Both the position numbers and the translations under genes were made by a program. From Dehalococcoidia bacterium (GTDB lineage: Bacteria; Actinomycetota; Acidimicrobiia; Acidimicrobiales; MedAcidi-G1), in contig PABN01000033.1 in NCBI GenBank assembly GCA_002699555.1, positions 1 through 41,559 of the forward strand: a stretch of DNA of 41,559 bases. The letters run 5' to 3'. The notes beneath the pieces are model-generated. The model was not told the origin of the DNA. It ran no database searches and worked only from the letters and a program-made list of their open reading frames with translations. How positions within the stretch are numbered: position 1 is the stretch's first letter; each line of letters opens with the position of its first letter. Of this stretch, positions 28,532 through 40,980 are shown one piece after another.

Positions 28532-29080
28532 CTATTGATTTTCGTAATCAAAACCTAATTCAGGTGCTGAAACTAATGCATGAAAAGAAATTCCCTCTTT
28601 TTCAGCTTCCTCAGTACAAGTACCACCACGATCAACAACAGCAAGAATCATCACAGGATCTCCACCCAGCTCACGTACAACACGCGCAGCTTCTAGAGGG
28701 GAAGTTCCTCTTGTAACAGTGTCTTCGCAGATAACCACTCGATCATTTTGCTCCAAAGCACCAGCAAGTCGCCCTTGAACACCATGGTCTTTCGATTCCT
28801 TTCTAATACTAAAAGACCGAAAAAATATGCCTCTGTGGGCTGCAATGGAAGCAACCCCAAAAGCAACCGGATCTGCGCCAGCAGCCAGTCCACCTATTGC
28901 CCTAATATCATCAGGTATTACTTCTAAGGCAGCGTTAGCTACCAATAAAATTCCCTCAGGGCGACATATCGTCTGTTTAGCATCACAAAACCAATTGCTT
29001 TTGCGCCCTGACTTTAAAACAAAGTCACCCTCTTGAATTGAAAACTTTTTTAAATGAGCAATCAATTCATTTTTATCCAT
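28532..29080 (-). CDS. pyrE: Orotate phosphoribosyltransferase
   Basis: FVLKSGRKSNWFCDAKQT, VVICEDTVTRGTSPLEA PRPP loop. Confidence 0.9.
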   Translation of the reverse strand: MDKNELIAHLKKFSIQEGDFVLKSGRKSNWFCDAKQTICRPEGILLVANAALEVIPDDIRAIGGLAAGADPVAFGVASIAAHRGIFFRSFSIRKESKDHGVQGRLAGALEQNDRVVICEDTVTRGTSPLEAARVVRELGGDPVMILAVVDRGGTCTEEAEKEGISFHALVSAPELGFDYENQ

Positions 29081-29089
29081 AAAGCGAAG

Positions 29090-30127
29090 TTACCTTAAAA
29101 TTTCAACTTGACAAGAACCTTCGACTATCTCACCTATGACACAGGCCGGTTTATTATGTTTGGCTAATTCTTTTATAACTCGATCTGTTGAATTTGGAGG
29201 CACAATCAAAATCATCCCGATTCCCATATTGAAAACTCTAAACATCTCATCAATATCAATTGAGCCTAAAGTTTGAATCTCAGAAAAAATTCTTGGGGTT
29301 TCCCAACTGGACTGATGTATAACAGCATTAAAAGATTTTCCTAGCACTCTCGAAACATTCTCAGGTAATCCACCTCCTGTTATATGCGCTATCGCATGAA
29401 CTTCGTTCTCCTTCAAAACATTCAAAATAGTTGGAGCGTAAATTACGCTTGGTTCTAGTAATTTTTCGCCGAGTGTGCTTTCTGAACCTTTCCAAGCGGA
29501 ATCATTAAGAGACTTTCCGGCAATTTCTAAAAAAACTTTTCGCACTAAAGAAAAACCATTTGAACGAAGATTTGGAGACTCAATGCCAATTATTTGATCA
29601 CCTAATTCAACATTTGAACCGTCAATTACATTGCTTCTTTCGACTGCACCAACTGAAAATCCAGCCAAATCAAAAGAATCGTCTGCCATAACTCCTGGGT
29701 GCTCTGCAGTTTCACCCCCAATTAAAGAACACCCGGCTTCTACACAACCTTCAGCAATTCCTTCAATTAAAGACTCGACTAATTCTGGCTTTAACCGACC
29801 AACTGATATGTAGTCCAAAAAAAACAAAGGCTCAGCACCCACACAAACAAGGTCATCTACACACATTGCTACAAGATCATTTCCTATAGTTTCATATCTC
29901 CCGAGCATTTTGGCTATCTCTGATTTCGTTCCTACACCATCAGTCGAAGAAACCAACAACGGATCTTTATATGAAGACAAACCCAAATCGAACATTGCGG
30001 CAAAACCACCAAAATTGTCAACAACCTCTGGGCGGCGTGTTCTTAATGAAAGAGGTTTTATTTGCTCAACAACTTGTTGAGCCGCATCCAAACTTACGCC
30101 CGACGACAAATAGTCATCATTTTTCAC
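29090..30127 (-). CDS. purM: Phosphoribosylformylglycinamidine cyclo-ligase
   Basis: DGVGTKSEIA, NDLVAMCVDDL, LIGGETAEHPGVM, HITGGGLPENVSR. Confidence 0.95.
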   Translation of the reverse strand: MKNDDYLSSGVSLDAAQQVVEQIKPLSLRTRRPEVVDNFGGFAAMFDLGLSSYKDPLLVSSTDGVGTKSEIAKMLGRYETIGNDLVAMCVDDLVCVGAEPLFFLDYISVGRLKPELVESLIEGIAEGCVEAGCSLIGGETAEHPGVMADDSFDLAGFSVGAVERSNVIDGSNVELGDQIIGIESPNLRSNGFSLVRKVFLEIAGKSLNDSAWKGSESTLGEKLLEPSVIYAPTILNVLKENEVHAIAHITGGGLPENVSRVLGKSFNAVIHQSSWETPRIFSEIQTLGSIDIDEMFRVFNMGIGMILIVPPNSTDRVIKELAKHNKPACVIGEIVEGSCQVEILR

Positions 30128-30164
30128 AATAAGTACCTGACTTCAAGTTCATGATCTACCAGAA

Positions 30165-31694
30165 TCACAAATTTGTTGTTCTAATAGTTGAAAAAAAATC
30201 ATTTGAAACCAAATTTTGATCGTTGCTTTCTTCTCTTTTCAATTTTGAAGAAAGTTCTATAGGTATCTCTATTGGGTATTCTCCTGTTAAGCAGGCGTCA
30301 CAAAAACCCGCTCCTGTTGCTCCTGTCGAGTTAATAAGCTCTTCGAGTTGTAAATAACTAAGACTGTCTACTTCTAGATATCTTTGTATTTCGTCAACTG
30401 TCAAATTAGCTGCTAATAGTTGCCCTTTTGAACCTGTGTCCATTCCATAAAAACAAGGCCACCTGTAAGGCGGTGAAGAAATCCTTAGATGAACTTCTTT
30501 TGCACCCCCGTCTCGCAGCATCTGGATCATTGCTTTTGTTGTCGTTCCTCGAACTATTGAGTCGTCAACTACAACCAATTTTTGATCTTTTATATTCTCG
30601 TTCAAAGGGTTTAATTTCATTCTCACTGTTGATGCACGCATTTCTTGCGTAGGGGCAATGAATGATCTACCTATATAACGATTTTTTACTAATCCTTGGC
30701 CAAATGGGATTCCTGATTCTCTAGCAAAACCTTCCGCGGCTGGAATTCCTGATTCTGGAACTCCCATAACCAAATCTGCGTCTACGGGAGCCTGCTTTGC
30801 AAGTGCTTCACCCATTTTAATTCTTGCCTTATGAACATTCTGACCGTAAAGGTAACTGTCAGGTCGCGCAAAATAAACAAACTCGAATAAGCAAATACGC
30901 GGGTCGATCTGATCTTCAATAAATGGAAAAAATGAACTACAACCCTTTTCATCGATTATTACCATTTCACCAGGGTCAATTTCTCGAATAAACTTCGCTC
31001 CGATGACATCTAGAGCAGCTGTTTCAGATGCCAATACCCAACCCTCATCAAATCGACCTAAACACAAAGGACGAAATCCATTTGGATCACGGACACCAAT
31101 TATTCGATTTTGATCACAGAACACTAATGAAAAAGCTCCAGACAATTTTGGCAAGACAAGTTGGAGTGCTGATTTCATAGGGTCATCTAGGTCTTCAATC
31201 TGTTTTCTTGATACCTCCAAAGAAATCAATTCTGCAATTAAATCACTGTCCGAAGCCACGGTTCCTTTTAACATTCCAGCTTCTCTTGCCAACAGATCTG
31301 TATTGACTAAATTACCATTGTGCCCTAATGCAAACTCTATGTCACCAACACCGCGATAAACAGGTTGAGCGTTTCTCCATGTACTTGAACCAGTAGTTGA
31401 ATAGCGAGTCTGTCCTATCGCCAAATTCCCATTTAAAGCAGCAAGATTCTTCTCGTTGAAAACATTAGAGACTAATCCCATATCTTTTACAACTGTTATT
31501 GATGTTCCATCGCTAACAGCCATCCCAGCCGACTCTTGTCCACGGTGTTGCAAAGCATAAAGACCTAAATAAGTTAAGTGTGCTACTAGATGGTCAGGAG
31601 CAAAAACCCCAAACACGCCACAGGCTTCATGAGGTTCATCTAAAAATACCTCAGACTGTTCTAACGCTTTCTGGAAAGCTTCACTTTTTGACAC
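30165..31694 (-). CDS. purF: Amidophosphoribosyltransferase
   Basis: EACGVFGVFAP, LQHRGQESAGMAV, VVVDDSIVRGTT, CFYGMDTG and GFCDACLTG. Confidence 0.96.
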   Translation of the reverse strand: MSKSEAFQKALEQSEVFLDEPHEACGVFGVFAPDHLVAHLTYLGLYALQHRGQESAGMAVSDGTSITVVKDMGLVSNVFNEKNLAALNGNLAIGQTRYSTTGSSTWRNAQPVYRGVGDIEFALGHNGNLVNTDLLAREAGMLKGTVASDSDLIAELISLEVSRKQIEDLDDPMKSALQLVLPKLSGAFSLVFCDQNRIIGVRDPNGFRPLCLGRFDEGWVLASETAALDVIGAKFIREIDPGEMVIIDEKGCSSFFPFIEDQIDPRICLFEFVYFARPDSYLYGQNVHKARIKMGEALAKQAPVDADLVMGVPESGIPAAEGFARESGIPFGQGLVKNRYIGRSFIAPTQEMRASTVRMKLNPLNENIKDQKLVVVDDSIVRGTTTKAMIQMLRDGGAKEVHLRISSPPYRWPCFYGMDTGSKGQLLAANLTVDEIQRYLEVDSLSYLQLEELINSTGATGAGFCDACLTGEYPIEIPIELSSKLKREESNDQNLVSNDFFSTIRTTNL

Positions 31695-31744
31695 TAAAGC
31701 GATCCTAGATCTGGAAGGGAATTAAATCCCGCATACTCATTCGA

Positions 31745-33943
31745 TCATGAACTGACAGTGCCCGCACCTAAAGCATTAGGTAAATGAGTCACAAATGCTG
31801 AATCGACAGTTTCTTTTGGAACATCTATCAAACCCTTAACGGTAAATCTGTCACCACCAACTAAGCCCAGACGTGTAGTAGGTATATTTGCACCCTCAGC
31901 TCTAGACAAAAGATCATTGACGCTTTCAGGATGTACTGAAACAAGCACTCTGCTTGGACCTTCACCGAAAAACGTTAATACATCGGGGATTCGGGCAACA
32001 CTTACACCACATTTAGATTTTGCAACCATCTCAGCTAAAGCAACTCCTAACCCTCCAGCAGATAAGTCATGTATCCCATCAATTGTCCCATCAGACACAA
32101 GGCTCCTCACTAGGTCAGCAAGATCTTGATGGGTCTGAAAATTAACATCAATTAATTCTTCAGTCTCAAATCCATGCAAAGCGCTCAATAATGAACCTCC
32201 TAAACCAACATCATTCGGACCTAAAAGAACTAAGCGATTACCTTCTGATAGTTCAAACCCAGGAGGTCTTCTATAAAGCCCGTCAATTTTGCCCACCATT
32301 CCAATAACAGGAGTAGGTGAGATATTCACTCCAGAAGATTCGTTATACAGACTCACATTCCCACCTACTACTGGAATCCCAAATGCCTCACATGCTTCTG
32401 CCATGCCATCTATGGATTCTGAAAGTTGCCACATAACTTCAGGATTTTCCGGATTTCCAAAATTCAGACAATTGACAAGAGCCAGGGGATAGGCTCCGAC
32501 ACAAGCTAGATTCATTAACCCTTCAGCAACGACCAATTTCGTACCCACTCTTGGGTCAACAGCACACCAACGATGATTTCCATCTGTAGAAATTGCTAAA
32601 CCGTTATTAGTTTCAAAACCGTTTACAGGATCACGCAACTTTAAAACTGATGCTTCACAACCTGGCCCAACAACAGTATTCAAGAAAAGTTGATGGTCAT
32701 ATTGGTTATAAACCCATGAAGGATCTGACAATAAAGAAAGAAGGTCGCTCGTTGGGTCGTCTGAAACTTTTATATTTTCATTCAAAACAGATTTTTTTGA
32801 TTCAGGCTTCTTCTTAGGTCTGTCATAAATTGGAGCATCATCGTGAAGAGAGGAAGCAGGAATTTCAGCTAAAACATTTCCTTCGAAATGATCAAGAATT
32901 CTTAATTTATTTCCCTTTGTAACTCTCCCAATAACGTTCGCATTTACTTCCCATTTGTTACAAATCTCAAAAAGACGCTCTAAATTACTGGGTTCGATTA
33001 TTGCAAGCATTCTTTCCTGCGATTCACTAATCATTATCTCGTGAGCTTCCATTCCTAATTCTCTTTGAGGAACTGCGCTTAGATCAACATCCATTCCAAC
33101 TCCTCCACGAGAAGCAGTTTCACTTGTAGCACAGGTCAATCCTGCGCCACCCAAATCTTGAATGCCGACAACTAGATTTGAATCAAAGATTTCTAAGCAA
33201 GCTTCAATTAATCGTTTTTCTTCGAAAGGATCGCCAACCTGAACGCTAGGTCGTTTTTCAATATCCCCTTGATCTGAAAACCCCGCTGAAGCTAAAACAC
33301 TTACTCCACCAATTCCATCTCTGCCAGTCGCAGCTCCTAGCAAAACCGCTAAATTACCGATTCCAGAAGCTTGACCTAAAACCAAGCGATCTCTAGGCAA
33401 AGTGCCTAAACATAAAACATTTACTAAAGGGTTGCCTTGGAAAGTTGGATCAAAATCAATTTCACCTCCAACAGTTGGAACACCAACCGCGTTTCCATAG
33501 CCAGAAATGCCAGAAACAACTCCTTCGGCAATCCAACAACTCCTAGCATCAGTTAATGACCCGAACCGTAAAGAATCCATTAAAGCAATGGGTCTTGCAC
33601 CCATAGTAAAAATGTCTCGAAGAATACCCCCCACTCCAGTTGCCGCCCCTTGATAGGGTTCTATAGCTGAAGGGTGATTGTGAGATTCAATTCTTATTGC
33701 AACCGCAATCCCATCTCCTACATCAATCACACCTGCATTTTCGCCTGGTCCAACAAGAACCCAAGGTGCAGATGTTGGAAGACGGGAAAGATGAAGACGA
33801 CTACTTTTATATGAACAATGTTCAGACCACATCACTGAATACATCGCCAGCTCAAGAGGATTAGGCTTTCTTCCTAAAATGTCACCAATTTTTTTCGCTT
33901 CTTCGTCAGTTAGTCCTAAAGCTCTATGTAATGAATCATCCAT
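31745..33943 (-). CDS. purL: Phosphoribosylformylglycinamidine synthase subunit PurL
   Basis: [38 protein letters not shown]. Confidence 0.96.
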   Translation of the reverse strand: MDDSLHRALGLTDEEAKKIGDILGRKPNPLELAMYSVMWSEHCSYKSSRLHLSRLPTSAPWVLVGPGENAGVIDVGDGIAVAIRIESHNHPSAIEPYQGAATGVGGILRDIFTMGARPIALMDSLRFGSLTDARSCWIAEGVVSGISGYGNAVGVPTVGGEIDFDPTFQGNPLVNVLCLGTLPRDRLVLGQASGIGNLAVLLGAATGRDGIGGVSVLASAGFSDQGDIEKRPSVQVGDPFEEKRLIEACLEIFDSNLVVGIQDLGGAGLTCATSETASRGGVGMDVDLSAVPQRELGMEAHEIMISESQERMLAIIEPSNLERLFEICNKWEVNANVIGRVTKGNKLRILDHFEGNVLAEIPASSLHDDAPIYDRPKKKPESKKSVLNENIKVSDDPTSDLLSLLSDPSWVYNQYDHQLFLNTVVGPGCEASVLKLRDPVNGFETNNGLAISTDGNHRWCAVDPRVGTKLVVAEGLMNLACVGAYPLALVNCLNFGNPENPEVMWQLSESIDGMAEACEAFGIPVVGGNVSLYNESSGVNISPTPVIGMVGKIDGLYRRPPGFELSEGNRLVLLGPNDVGLGGSLLSALHGFETEELIDVNFQTHQDLADLVRSLVSDGTIDGIHDLSAGGLGVALAEMVAKSKCGVSVARIPDVLTFFGEGPSRVLVSVHPESVNDLLSRAEGANIPTTRLGLVGGDRFTVKGLIDVPKETVDSAFVTHLPNALGAGTVSS

Positions 33944-34006
33944 AGAGAAATCTCTCTTTTGCCAATAAAAAACTATTCAAAATAGATGTTTTATTCTGTA
34001 CTCCCA

Positions 34007-34669
34007 TTAATTGGAACCTAATAGAGAATCAAATAGGATTTTTCCATCTTCACTGCCTAATAGTGAGTCGCATGCTCTTTCTGGATGTGGCATGATTCCA
34101 ACAACATTGCGCGTTTCATTGCAAATACCTGCAATGTCATTCATTGAACCATTCGGATTATCACAATAGCGAAGCACAACTCGATCCTGTTCTAAAAGAG
34201 TGTCAAGAGTTTCATTACTACAAGTAAAATTCCCTTCGAAATGGTTTATAGGAAGTGATAATTTAGCTCCTTTGACTGCATTTCTCGTAAGTGTTGAATT
34301 CTCTGTCACTACACATACTTCAACGGTCTTACATAAAAATTTAAGCCCTTTATTCTTTTGAAGGGCTCCAGGTAATAGACCAGACTCGGTTAAAACTTGA
34401 AAACCATTACATATTCCCAATACAGGTCCCCCGTTATTTGCAAAATCAGAAATTGCTGACATAAGCGGTGAGAATCTAGCTATAGCTCCAGGTCTTAAAT
34501 AATCACCATGTGCAAAGCCACCAGGAATTATTACAGCATCAACCTCAGCCAGATTTTTGCTTGAATGCCATAAAATTTTGCCATTACCGCCAAGAGATTC
34601 CACAGCATGAATTGAATCCAATTCACAATTTGTACCTGGAAATACAGCAACACCAACAGTAGCTGACAT
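34007..34669 (-). CDS. purQ: Phosphoribosylformylglycinamidine synthase subunit PurQ
   Basis: [41 protein letters not shown]. Confidence 0.95.
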   Translation of the reverse strand: MSATVGVAVFPGTNCELDSIHAVESLGGNGKILWHSSKNLAEVDAVIIPGGFAHGDYLRPGAIARFSPLMSAISDFANNGGPVLGICNGFQVLTESGLLPGALQKNKGLKFLCKTVEVCVVTENSTLTRNAVKGAKLSLPINHFEGNFTCSNETLDTLLEQDRVVLRYCDNPNGSMNDIAGICNETRNVVGIMPHPERACDSLLGSEDGKILFDSLLGSN

Positions 34670-34938
34670 TAATTTCCTTCTGCTTGTTCCAAGTTTTCAA
34701 TTGTGATTCCTGCTTCTTCAATTACTGGGTTAGTTAGAAAAGTAGAACAAATAGTTTCTACTTTCTCATGCGCTTCCTTTTCATTTTCAGCTTCAATCAC
34801 AAATCGAATCGTTTTTCCTACGCTTACATCTCTAACATTCGAAAAGCCTAAAGTTGGTAAAGACCGCTCTATTGTAGAGCCCGCCGGATCTGCAATTCCT
34901 TTACGTAGAGAAACATCAACAAACACAGAAAAAAGCAA
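34669..34938 (-). CDS. purS: Phosphoribosylformylglycinamidine synthase subunit PurS
   Basis: PurS-like VFVDVSLRKGIADPAGSTIERSLPTLGFSNVRDVSVGKTI; TTG start at 34938 with AGGAG 5 nt upstream. ORF track start 35076 would overlap purC. Confidence 0.85.
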   Translation of the reverse strand: MLFSVFVDVSLRKGIADPAGSTIERSLPTLGFSNVRDVSVGKTIRFVIEAENEKEAHEKVETICSTFLTNPVIEEAGITIENLEQAEGN

Positions 34939-34939
34939 A

Positions 34940-35833
34940 CTAACTCCTAGCGCCAGGCCAGTCCCTAAAAGACTTTCCTGAAATCTTCTCATATGCCTCG
35001 ATATAACGCGAGGAAGTAGCTGAAATAACTTCACTAGGAAGATTTGGAGGAGGAGGTTGTTTATCCCAGTCGACACTGTCTAAAAAATCACGCACAGGTT
35101 GTTTGTCAAAAGATGGAGGTGAAAATCCAGGCTCCCATTGGTCTTCTGGCCAAAACCTTGAAGAGTCTGGAGTGAGAACCTCATCTGCGAGAACTAATTC
35201 TCCGTCTATTAAACCAAATTCGAATTTTGTATCAGCAATAATGATTCCACGTTCCATGGCTAAGTCAGATGCCAATTTGTAACAGTTCAATGAGGCATCT
35301 TTAACTTTCTCAGCCAAATCTGAACCAAGAATTTCAATTGCTTCCAGAAAAGAAATATTTTCATCATGCCCAGATGTTGCTTTAGTGGAAGGTGTAAATA
35401 ATGGTTGTTGAAATTGTTCAGATTCTCTTAAACCCGAACCAATCTTCTCACCATGTACAGTTCCTTTTTCTTTATATTCTTTCCAAGCTGAACCTGTAAT
35501 AAAACCTCTTACTATGCATTCAACTGGCAACATCTCAGCACGCTTACAAATCATTGTTCTGCCAGTTAAAAACTCTCTACTATCTAAATTAATTTCCTCG
35601 CCTAGATCCATTGGGTCCACTGATAACAAGTGATTTGGAACCAAATTATCTAATTGGCTCAACCAATACTTCGTCATTGCAGTTAGAACACGGCCTTTTT
35701 CAGGAATTGGCTCATTTAAGACAACATCAAAAGCTGATAGTCGATCGGAAGTAACCATAAGTAGTTTTTCAGAATCAATCTCATAAATATCTCGAACTTT
35801 TCCCGAATGCACATGTTTCAAATTAATGTCCAT
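34940..35833 (-). CDS. purC: SAICAR synthetase
   Basis: GKVRDIYEI, SDRLSAFDVVLNEPIPEKG, ADTKFEFGL, DEVLTPDSSRFW. Confidence 0.95.
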   Translation of the reverse strand: MDINLKHVHSGKVRDIYEIDSEKLLMVTSDRLSAFDVVLNEPIPEKGRVLTAMTKYWLSQLDNLVPNHLLSVDPMDLGEEINLDSREFLTGRTMICKRAEMLPVECIVRGFITGSAWKEYKEKGTVHGEKIGSGLRESEQFQQPLFTPSTKATSGHDENISFLEAIEILGSDLAEKVKDASLNCYKLASDLAMERGIIIADTKFEFGLIDGELVLADEVLTPDSSRFWPEDQWEPGFSPPSFDKQPVRDFLDSVDWDKQPPPPNLPSEVISATSSRYIEAYEKISGKSFRDWPGARS

Positions 35834-35845
35834 TATGACCCCCTT

Positions 35846-37264
35846 TTAAATGATGGATTCTGGTTTATATGAAGCAGCAAGAGGTCTGTGCGTAACTATG
35901 TCAGCAATTTTCTCGACTACCGATTGAACTTGGCTTGGAGCATTCCCAATCAAGATTGTCCTTTGACTAAATAGTTCATTTATTTCTTCTTCTTCTAATG
36001 GGAAACGGTTATCTGAAGCAAGAAGATCAACGAAACTCAGATCATCCGAATCTTCACGTCTAGACATAGAAGACTTTCTAGCATGTTCACTAATTATTTC
36101 ATGAGCAGTTTCTCTACCTATTCCCTTTTGCACTGCTGCCATTAAAAGTCTCGTTGTTGAGAGATAAGGAAGTTCTTCTAATAACTCTTTCTCAATTACC
36201 GCTGGAAATGAACCGAATTCATCAAGCACAGTAATAAATGATTGAAATAATCCATCAATCGCAAAAAACGAATCCGGCAAAGCAACCCTCCTAACAACAG
36301 AACAACTCACATCTCCTTCATTCCATTGATCTCCAACCAACCCACCTAACATCGATAGATAACCCTTTAATACCAATGAAAGACCACTAATTCTTTCTGA
36401 CGTTCGAGTGTTTGTCTTATGAGGCATAGCTGATGAACCGACTTGTCCTTGTTGAAAACCTTCTGAAACTAAGTTATGACCAGCCATTAATCTGACTGTC
36501 TTTGAAAAATTTGCAGGGGCACTTGAAATTTGAACAAGTGTGGAAACAACTTCAAAATCCATTGAGCGGGGGTATACCTGACCTACAGAATCTAAAACCT
36601 CATCAAAACCAAGAGTTTCCGCTACACGACTTTCAATCAAACGTACTTTCTCATTATCCCCTTCAAATAAATCCAACAAATCTTGCTGAGTGCCGACAGG
36701 GCCTTTTAGGCCGCGAAGGGGGAAATTATTTAGTAGATAATTTGCTTTATGGTATGAATTTATTAATTCCTCTGCCGTATTTGCGAAACGTTTCCCAAGA
36801 GTCGTTGGTTGAGCAGCGACATTATGAGTTCTTCCAGTCAACATAAGTGAAGAATTTTCGACAGCCAACCGCCCTAATCTGCTTAACGAAGCGACTACTA
36901 AATCAAGAACTAGCTCCAAACTTTTTTTAATTTGTAGTTGCTCAACGTTTTCAGTTAAGTCTCTAGAAGTCATTCCCTTGTGAGCATGTTGATGTCCAGC
37001 TAACTCTGAAAACTCCTCTAATCTTGCCTTAACATCATGACGAGTAATTTTTTCACGTTCACGAATCGAATTTAAATCAACAGAATTTATAACCGATTCA
37101 TAATCTTCGATTACCTGGTCTCCGATTTCAATACCAAGTTCTTTTTGAGCTTTTAATACAGCTATCCATAGTTCACGTTCGAGAACTATCCGAGATTCAG
37201 CTGACCAAATATCAACCATCTGTTGACTCGCATAGCGACTAGCGAGAACATTTTCCACAATCAA
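35846..37264 (-). CDS. purB: Adenylosuccinate lyase
   Basis: GMTSRDLTENVEQ, GRTHNVAAQPTTLGKR, GSSAMPHKTN. Confidence 0.95.
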   Translation of the reverse strand: MIVENVLASRYASQQMVDIWSAESRIVLERELWIAVLKAQKELGIEIGDQVIEDYESVINSVDLNSIREREKITRHDVKARLEEFSELAGHQHAHKGMTSRDLTENVEQLQIKKSLELVLDLVVASLSRLGRLAVENSSLMLTGRTHNVAAQPTTLGKRFANTAEELINSYHKANYLLNNFPLRGLKGPVGTQQDLLDLFEGDNEKVRLIESRVAETLGFDEVLDSVGQVYPRSMDFEVVSTLVQISSAPANFSKTVRLMAGHNLVSEGFQQGQVGSSAMPHKTNTRTSERISGLSLVLKGYLSMLGGLVGDQWNEGDVSCSVVRRVALPDSFFAIDGLFQSFITVLDEFGSFPAVIEKELLEELPYLSTTRLLMAAVQKGIGRETAHEIISEHARKSSMSRREDSDDLSFVDLLASDNRFPLEEEEINELFSQRTILIGNAPSQVQSVVEKIADIVTHRPLAASYKPESII

Positions 37265-37276
37265 AACAAAGCCATT

Positions 37277-37732
37277 CTATCTTGACGCCATTTCTTCTCT
37301 ATGCGACTCAAGAAGTTTTACGTATTTTGGTTCGTTCAAAGAAAGTATTTGTATTGCTAACAAACCAGCATTCATGGCTCCATCTATTGCGACGGTAGCC
37401 ACAGGAATCCCCTTGGGCATCTGAACTGTTGCTAAGAGGGAGTCAAAACCTGATACTGCACTTCCTGATAACGGCACTCCGATGACGGGAAGAATTGTGT
37501 TTGCTGCAACTGCTCCAGCAAGGTGTGCAGCCATTCCGGCTCCGCAAATAATTACAGAAAATCCATCTTCAATAGCGGAAGAAGCGAAATCCGCAACATC
37601 TTGTGGTGTTCGATGCGCAGACATAACTCTCGTGTCTACATCAACTCCGAATTTTTCTAATATTTCTGTAGCAGGCTTCATTCGATCAGAATCACTTGGT
37701 GATCCCATCAATACCGCAACTCTTTCTGTCAC
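37277..37732 (-). CDS. purE: 5-(carboxyamino)imidazole ribonucleotide mutase
   Basis: MGSPSDSDRM, SAHRTP, IICGAGMAAHLAGAVAA. Confidence 0.95.
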   Translation of the reverse strand: MTERVAVLMGSPSDSDRMKPATEILEKFGVDVDTRVMSAHRTPQDVADFASSAIEDGFSVIICGAGMAAHLAGAVAANTILPVIGVPLSGSAVSGFDSLLATVQMPKGIPVATVAIDGAMNAGLLAIQILSLNEPKYVKLLESHREEMASR

Positions 37733-37767
37733 TATTATTCCTTTCTTTTGTCTATCTATTCATCTTT

Positions 37768-38985
37768 CTATAAGTCAAAATTAGAAGCAATGTCTTCTCG
37801 TTTTTGCATCCCAGTCCACGAAATTTGTGAAACTGCTTCATAAGTCAATTTCCTAGCTTCCTCGAGTGTCGCTCCCATCCCAGTGACCGTTAAAACTCTT
37901 CCACCATCTGTAACTAATCCATCACTAGTCTTTCTGACACCCGAAAAGAAAATATCTATACCCTTCATTTCCTGAACTTGAGACAAACCATCTATAAGAT
38001 CACCAGTTCTTGGATTTTCTGGATATAACTCGGACGCACATACAACAGCGACAGCTGCCTCGTTCGAAAAAATTGGAACTGAATTAAGAGAACCAGAAGC
38101 TGCACCAACAAGTAACTCAGCTAAATCTGTTTCTAAACGGGGCAGAACTACCTGAGTTTCAGGATCCCCAAACCTGGCGTTGTATTCAAGAACTTTTGGT
38201 CCTTCAGGTGTAATCATTAAACCGCAATACAGAACACCTCTATAATCAATTCCCTTTCGCTTTAAAGTCTCCAAAGTTGGGATAACAGCAATATCCATGA
38301 TTCTTTCGACCAAATTTTCTTCTAAAAAAGGAACTGGCGAATAGGCACCCATACCTCCAGTATTTGGTCCCTCATTTTGATCTTTAAGTCTCTTAAAGTC
38401 TTGTGCCGGAGCTAAAGGAACCGCAGTTTTACCATCACAAACTGCAAGTAGTGAAACTTCTGGTCCTGTTAGTCCTTCCTCTATAACAATTCTTTTACCA
38501 GCAATTCCGAAAGCTTGCCCAGATAAATATTCAGACACAGCATTTTTAGCTTCATTCAAATCTGAAGTAACCAAAACTCCCTTACCTGCTGCCAATCCAT
38601 CTGTCTTAATTACATAAAAATCTGAAAGATTTTGAAGAAAATCTAAAGCTGGTTCCTTCTCTGTAAACACTCCATGCCTAGCGGTAGGAACACCTGCTTC
38701 AATTAAAATTTCTTTCATCCAACTTTTTGAACCTTCAAGTTTTGCACCGTCAGCATTGGGTCCAAAAACAAGCTTCCCTTGTTTTCTCAGTTCATCAGCC
38801 AATCCCTCGACTAAAGGCTGTTCTGGACCTATAACAAATAAATCAGCTTCAATTTCTTTTATAGGTTTTGCAGTCGAAAAAGGTATTCCGGGATTTCCTG
38901 GTGTAACAACTACTTCGGCTGTTCGCTTAAGAACATGAGCTAAAGCGTGTTCTCTTCCTCCGGATCCAACAACACAAACCTTCAT
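37768..38985 (-). CDS. purD: Phosphoribosylamine-glycine ligase
   Basis: VVGSGGREHALA, ATP-grasp; EYNARFGDPETQVVLPRL. Confidence 0.95.
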   Translation of the reverse strand: MKVCVVGSGGREHALAHVLKRTAEVVVTPGNPGIPFSTAKPIKEIEADLFVIGPEQPLVEGLADELRKQGKLVFGPNADGAKLEGSKSWMKEILIEAGVPTARHGVFTEKEPALDFLQNLSDFYVIKTDGLAAGKGVLVTSDLNEAKNAVSEYLSGQAFGIAGKRIVIEEGLTGPEVSLLAVCDGKTAVPLAPAQDFKRLKDQNEGPNTGGMGAYSPVPFLEENLVERIMDIAVIPTLETLKRKGIDYRGVLYCGLMITPEGPKVLEYNARFGDPETQVVLPRLETDLAELLVGAASGSLNSVPIFSNEAAVAVVCASELYPENPRTGDLIDGLSQVQEMKGIDIFFSGVRKTSDGLVTDGGRVLTVTGMGATLEEARKLTYEAVSQISWTGMQKREDIASNFDL

Positions 38986-38994
38986 TTAACCTCT

Positions 38995-40296
<1,302 letters not shown>

Positions 40297-40374
40297 TTAT
40301 TACTTGCTGAGCTTACCTTTATCTTGTGCTTTTTTTCTGTACTTTTTCAGTGGAATATATTATTTATCTTTAGA

Positions 40375-40392
40375 AGTTAAGTCCCTTTAACT
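40375..40392. repeat. Inverted repeat upstream of purA
   Basis: AGTTAA-GTCCCT-TTAACT. Confidence 0.5.
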
Positions 40393-40401
40393 AAAGATTT
40401 T

Positions 40402-40426
40402 CTTTTCCACATGCCCTGTGGAAAAG
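40402..40426. repeat. Perfect 10-bp palindrome with two inverted DnaA-box-like sequences
   Basis: CTTTTCCACA-TGCCC-TGTGGAAAAG; TTTTCCACA fits TTWTNCACA on both strands; no U-tract in either direction. Confidence 0.75.
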
Positions 40427-40528
40427 TCTCTAATACCCTTCAAGACAAAGGAGCTAATTGTGGAACGAAATCTGTTTGTAACCTTTTTGTCACAAAGTTT
40501 TTTGCGTCTTAATCCATAAAACTGCTGG

Positions 40529-40912
40529 TCACGGCCTTTTCTGCTGACGAAGTAAAGTAACGCTTTGTTTTATAGGTACAAGGTCTCTTCGATATTGGCG
40601 ATGCACTTCAGTAACCGCTTCAGCAATTTTATTTTTCGCTATTTCAAGTTCTCGGTTTAGACGAATTACTTCAGCTTCAAGTTCTAAAATACGCTTAACA
40701 CCTTGCAAATTTAAACCTTCAGCAGTTAAGTCTGCAATTCGCCGAAGGAGCCTTATATCAGTGTCACTGTAACGACGGTTACCGCCAGCTGTTCGAGCCG
40801 GATCAAGTAGTCCACGACTTTCATAGATCCGAAGCGTTTGGGGATGCATCCCGGATAATTCTGCTGCAACTGAAATTACATAAACTGCTTGATCGGGTTG
40901 TGGTCTTTCCAT
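40529..40912 (-). CDS. hspR: MerR-family heat-shock repressor HspR
   Basis: MHPQTLRIYESRGLLDPARTAGGNRRYSDTDIRLLRRI; adjacent to dnaJ-like gene. Confidence 0.87.
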   Translation of the reverse strand: MERPQPDQAVYVISVAAELSGMHPQTLRIYESRGLLDPARTAGGNRRYSDTDIRLLRRIADLTAEGLNLQGVKRILELEAEVIRLNRELEIAKNKIAEAVTEVHRQYRRDLVPIKQSVTLLRQQKRP

Positions 40913-40980
40913 GTCAACTTTTTCCTGTCCGAGCGTTAAATCTCAACACACTCTTGACTTTAGCTTTTTTGATCACTTCA

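Noticed and set aside
40475-40496. Inverted repeat TTTGTAAC...GTCACAAA near the hspR stop as a terminator
   Set aside because: One mismatch, AT-rich, and no U-tract on the minus strand that hspR is read from.
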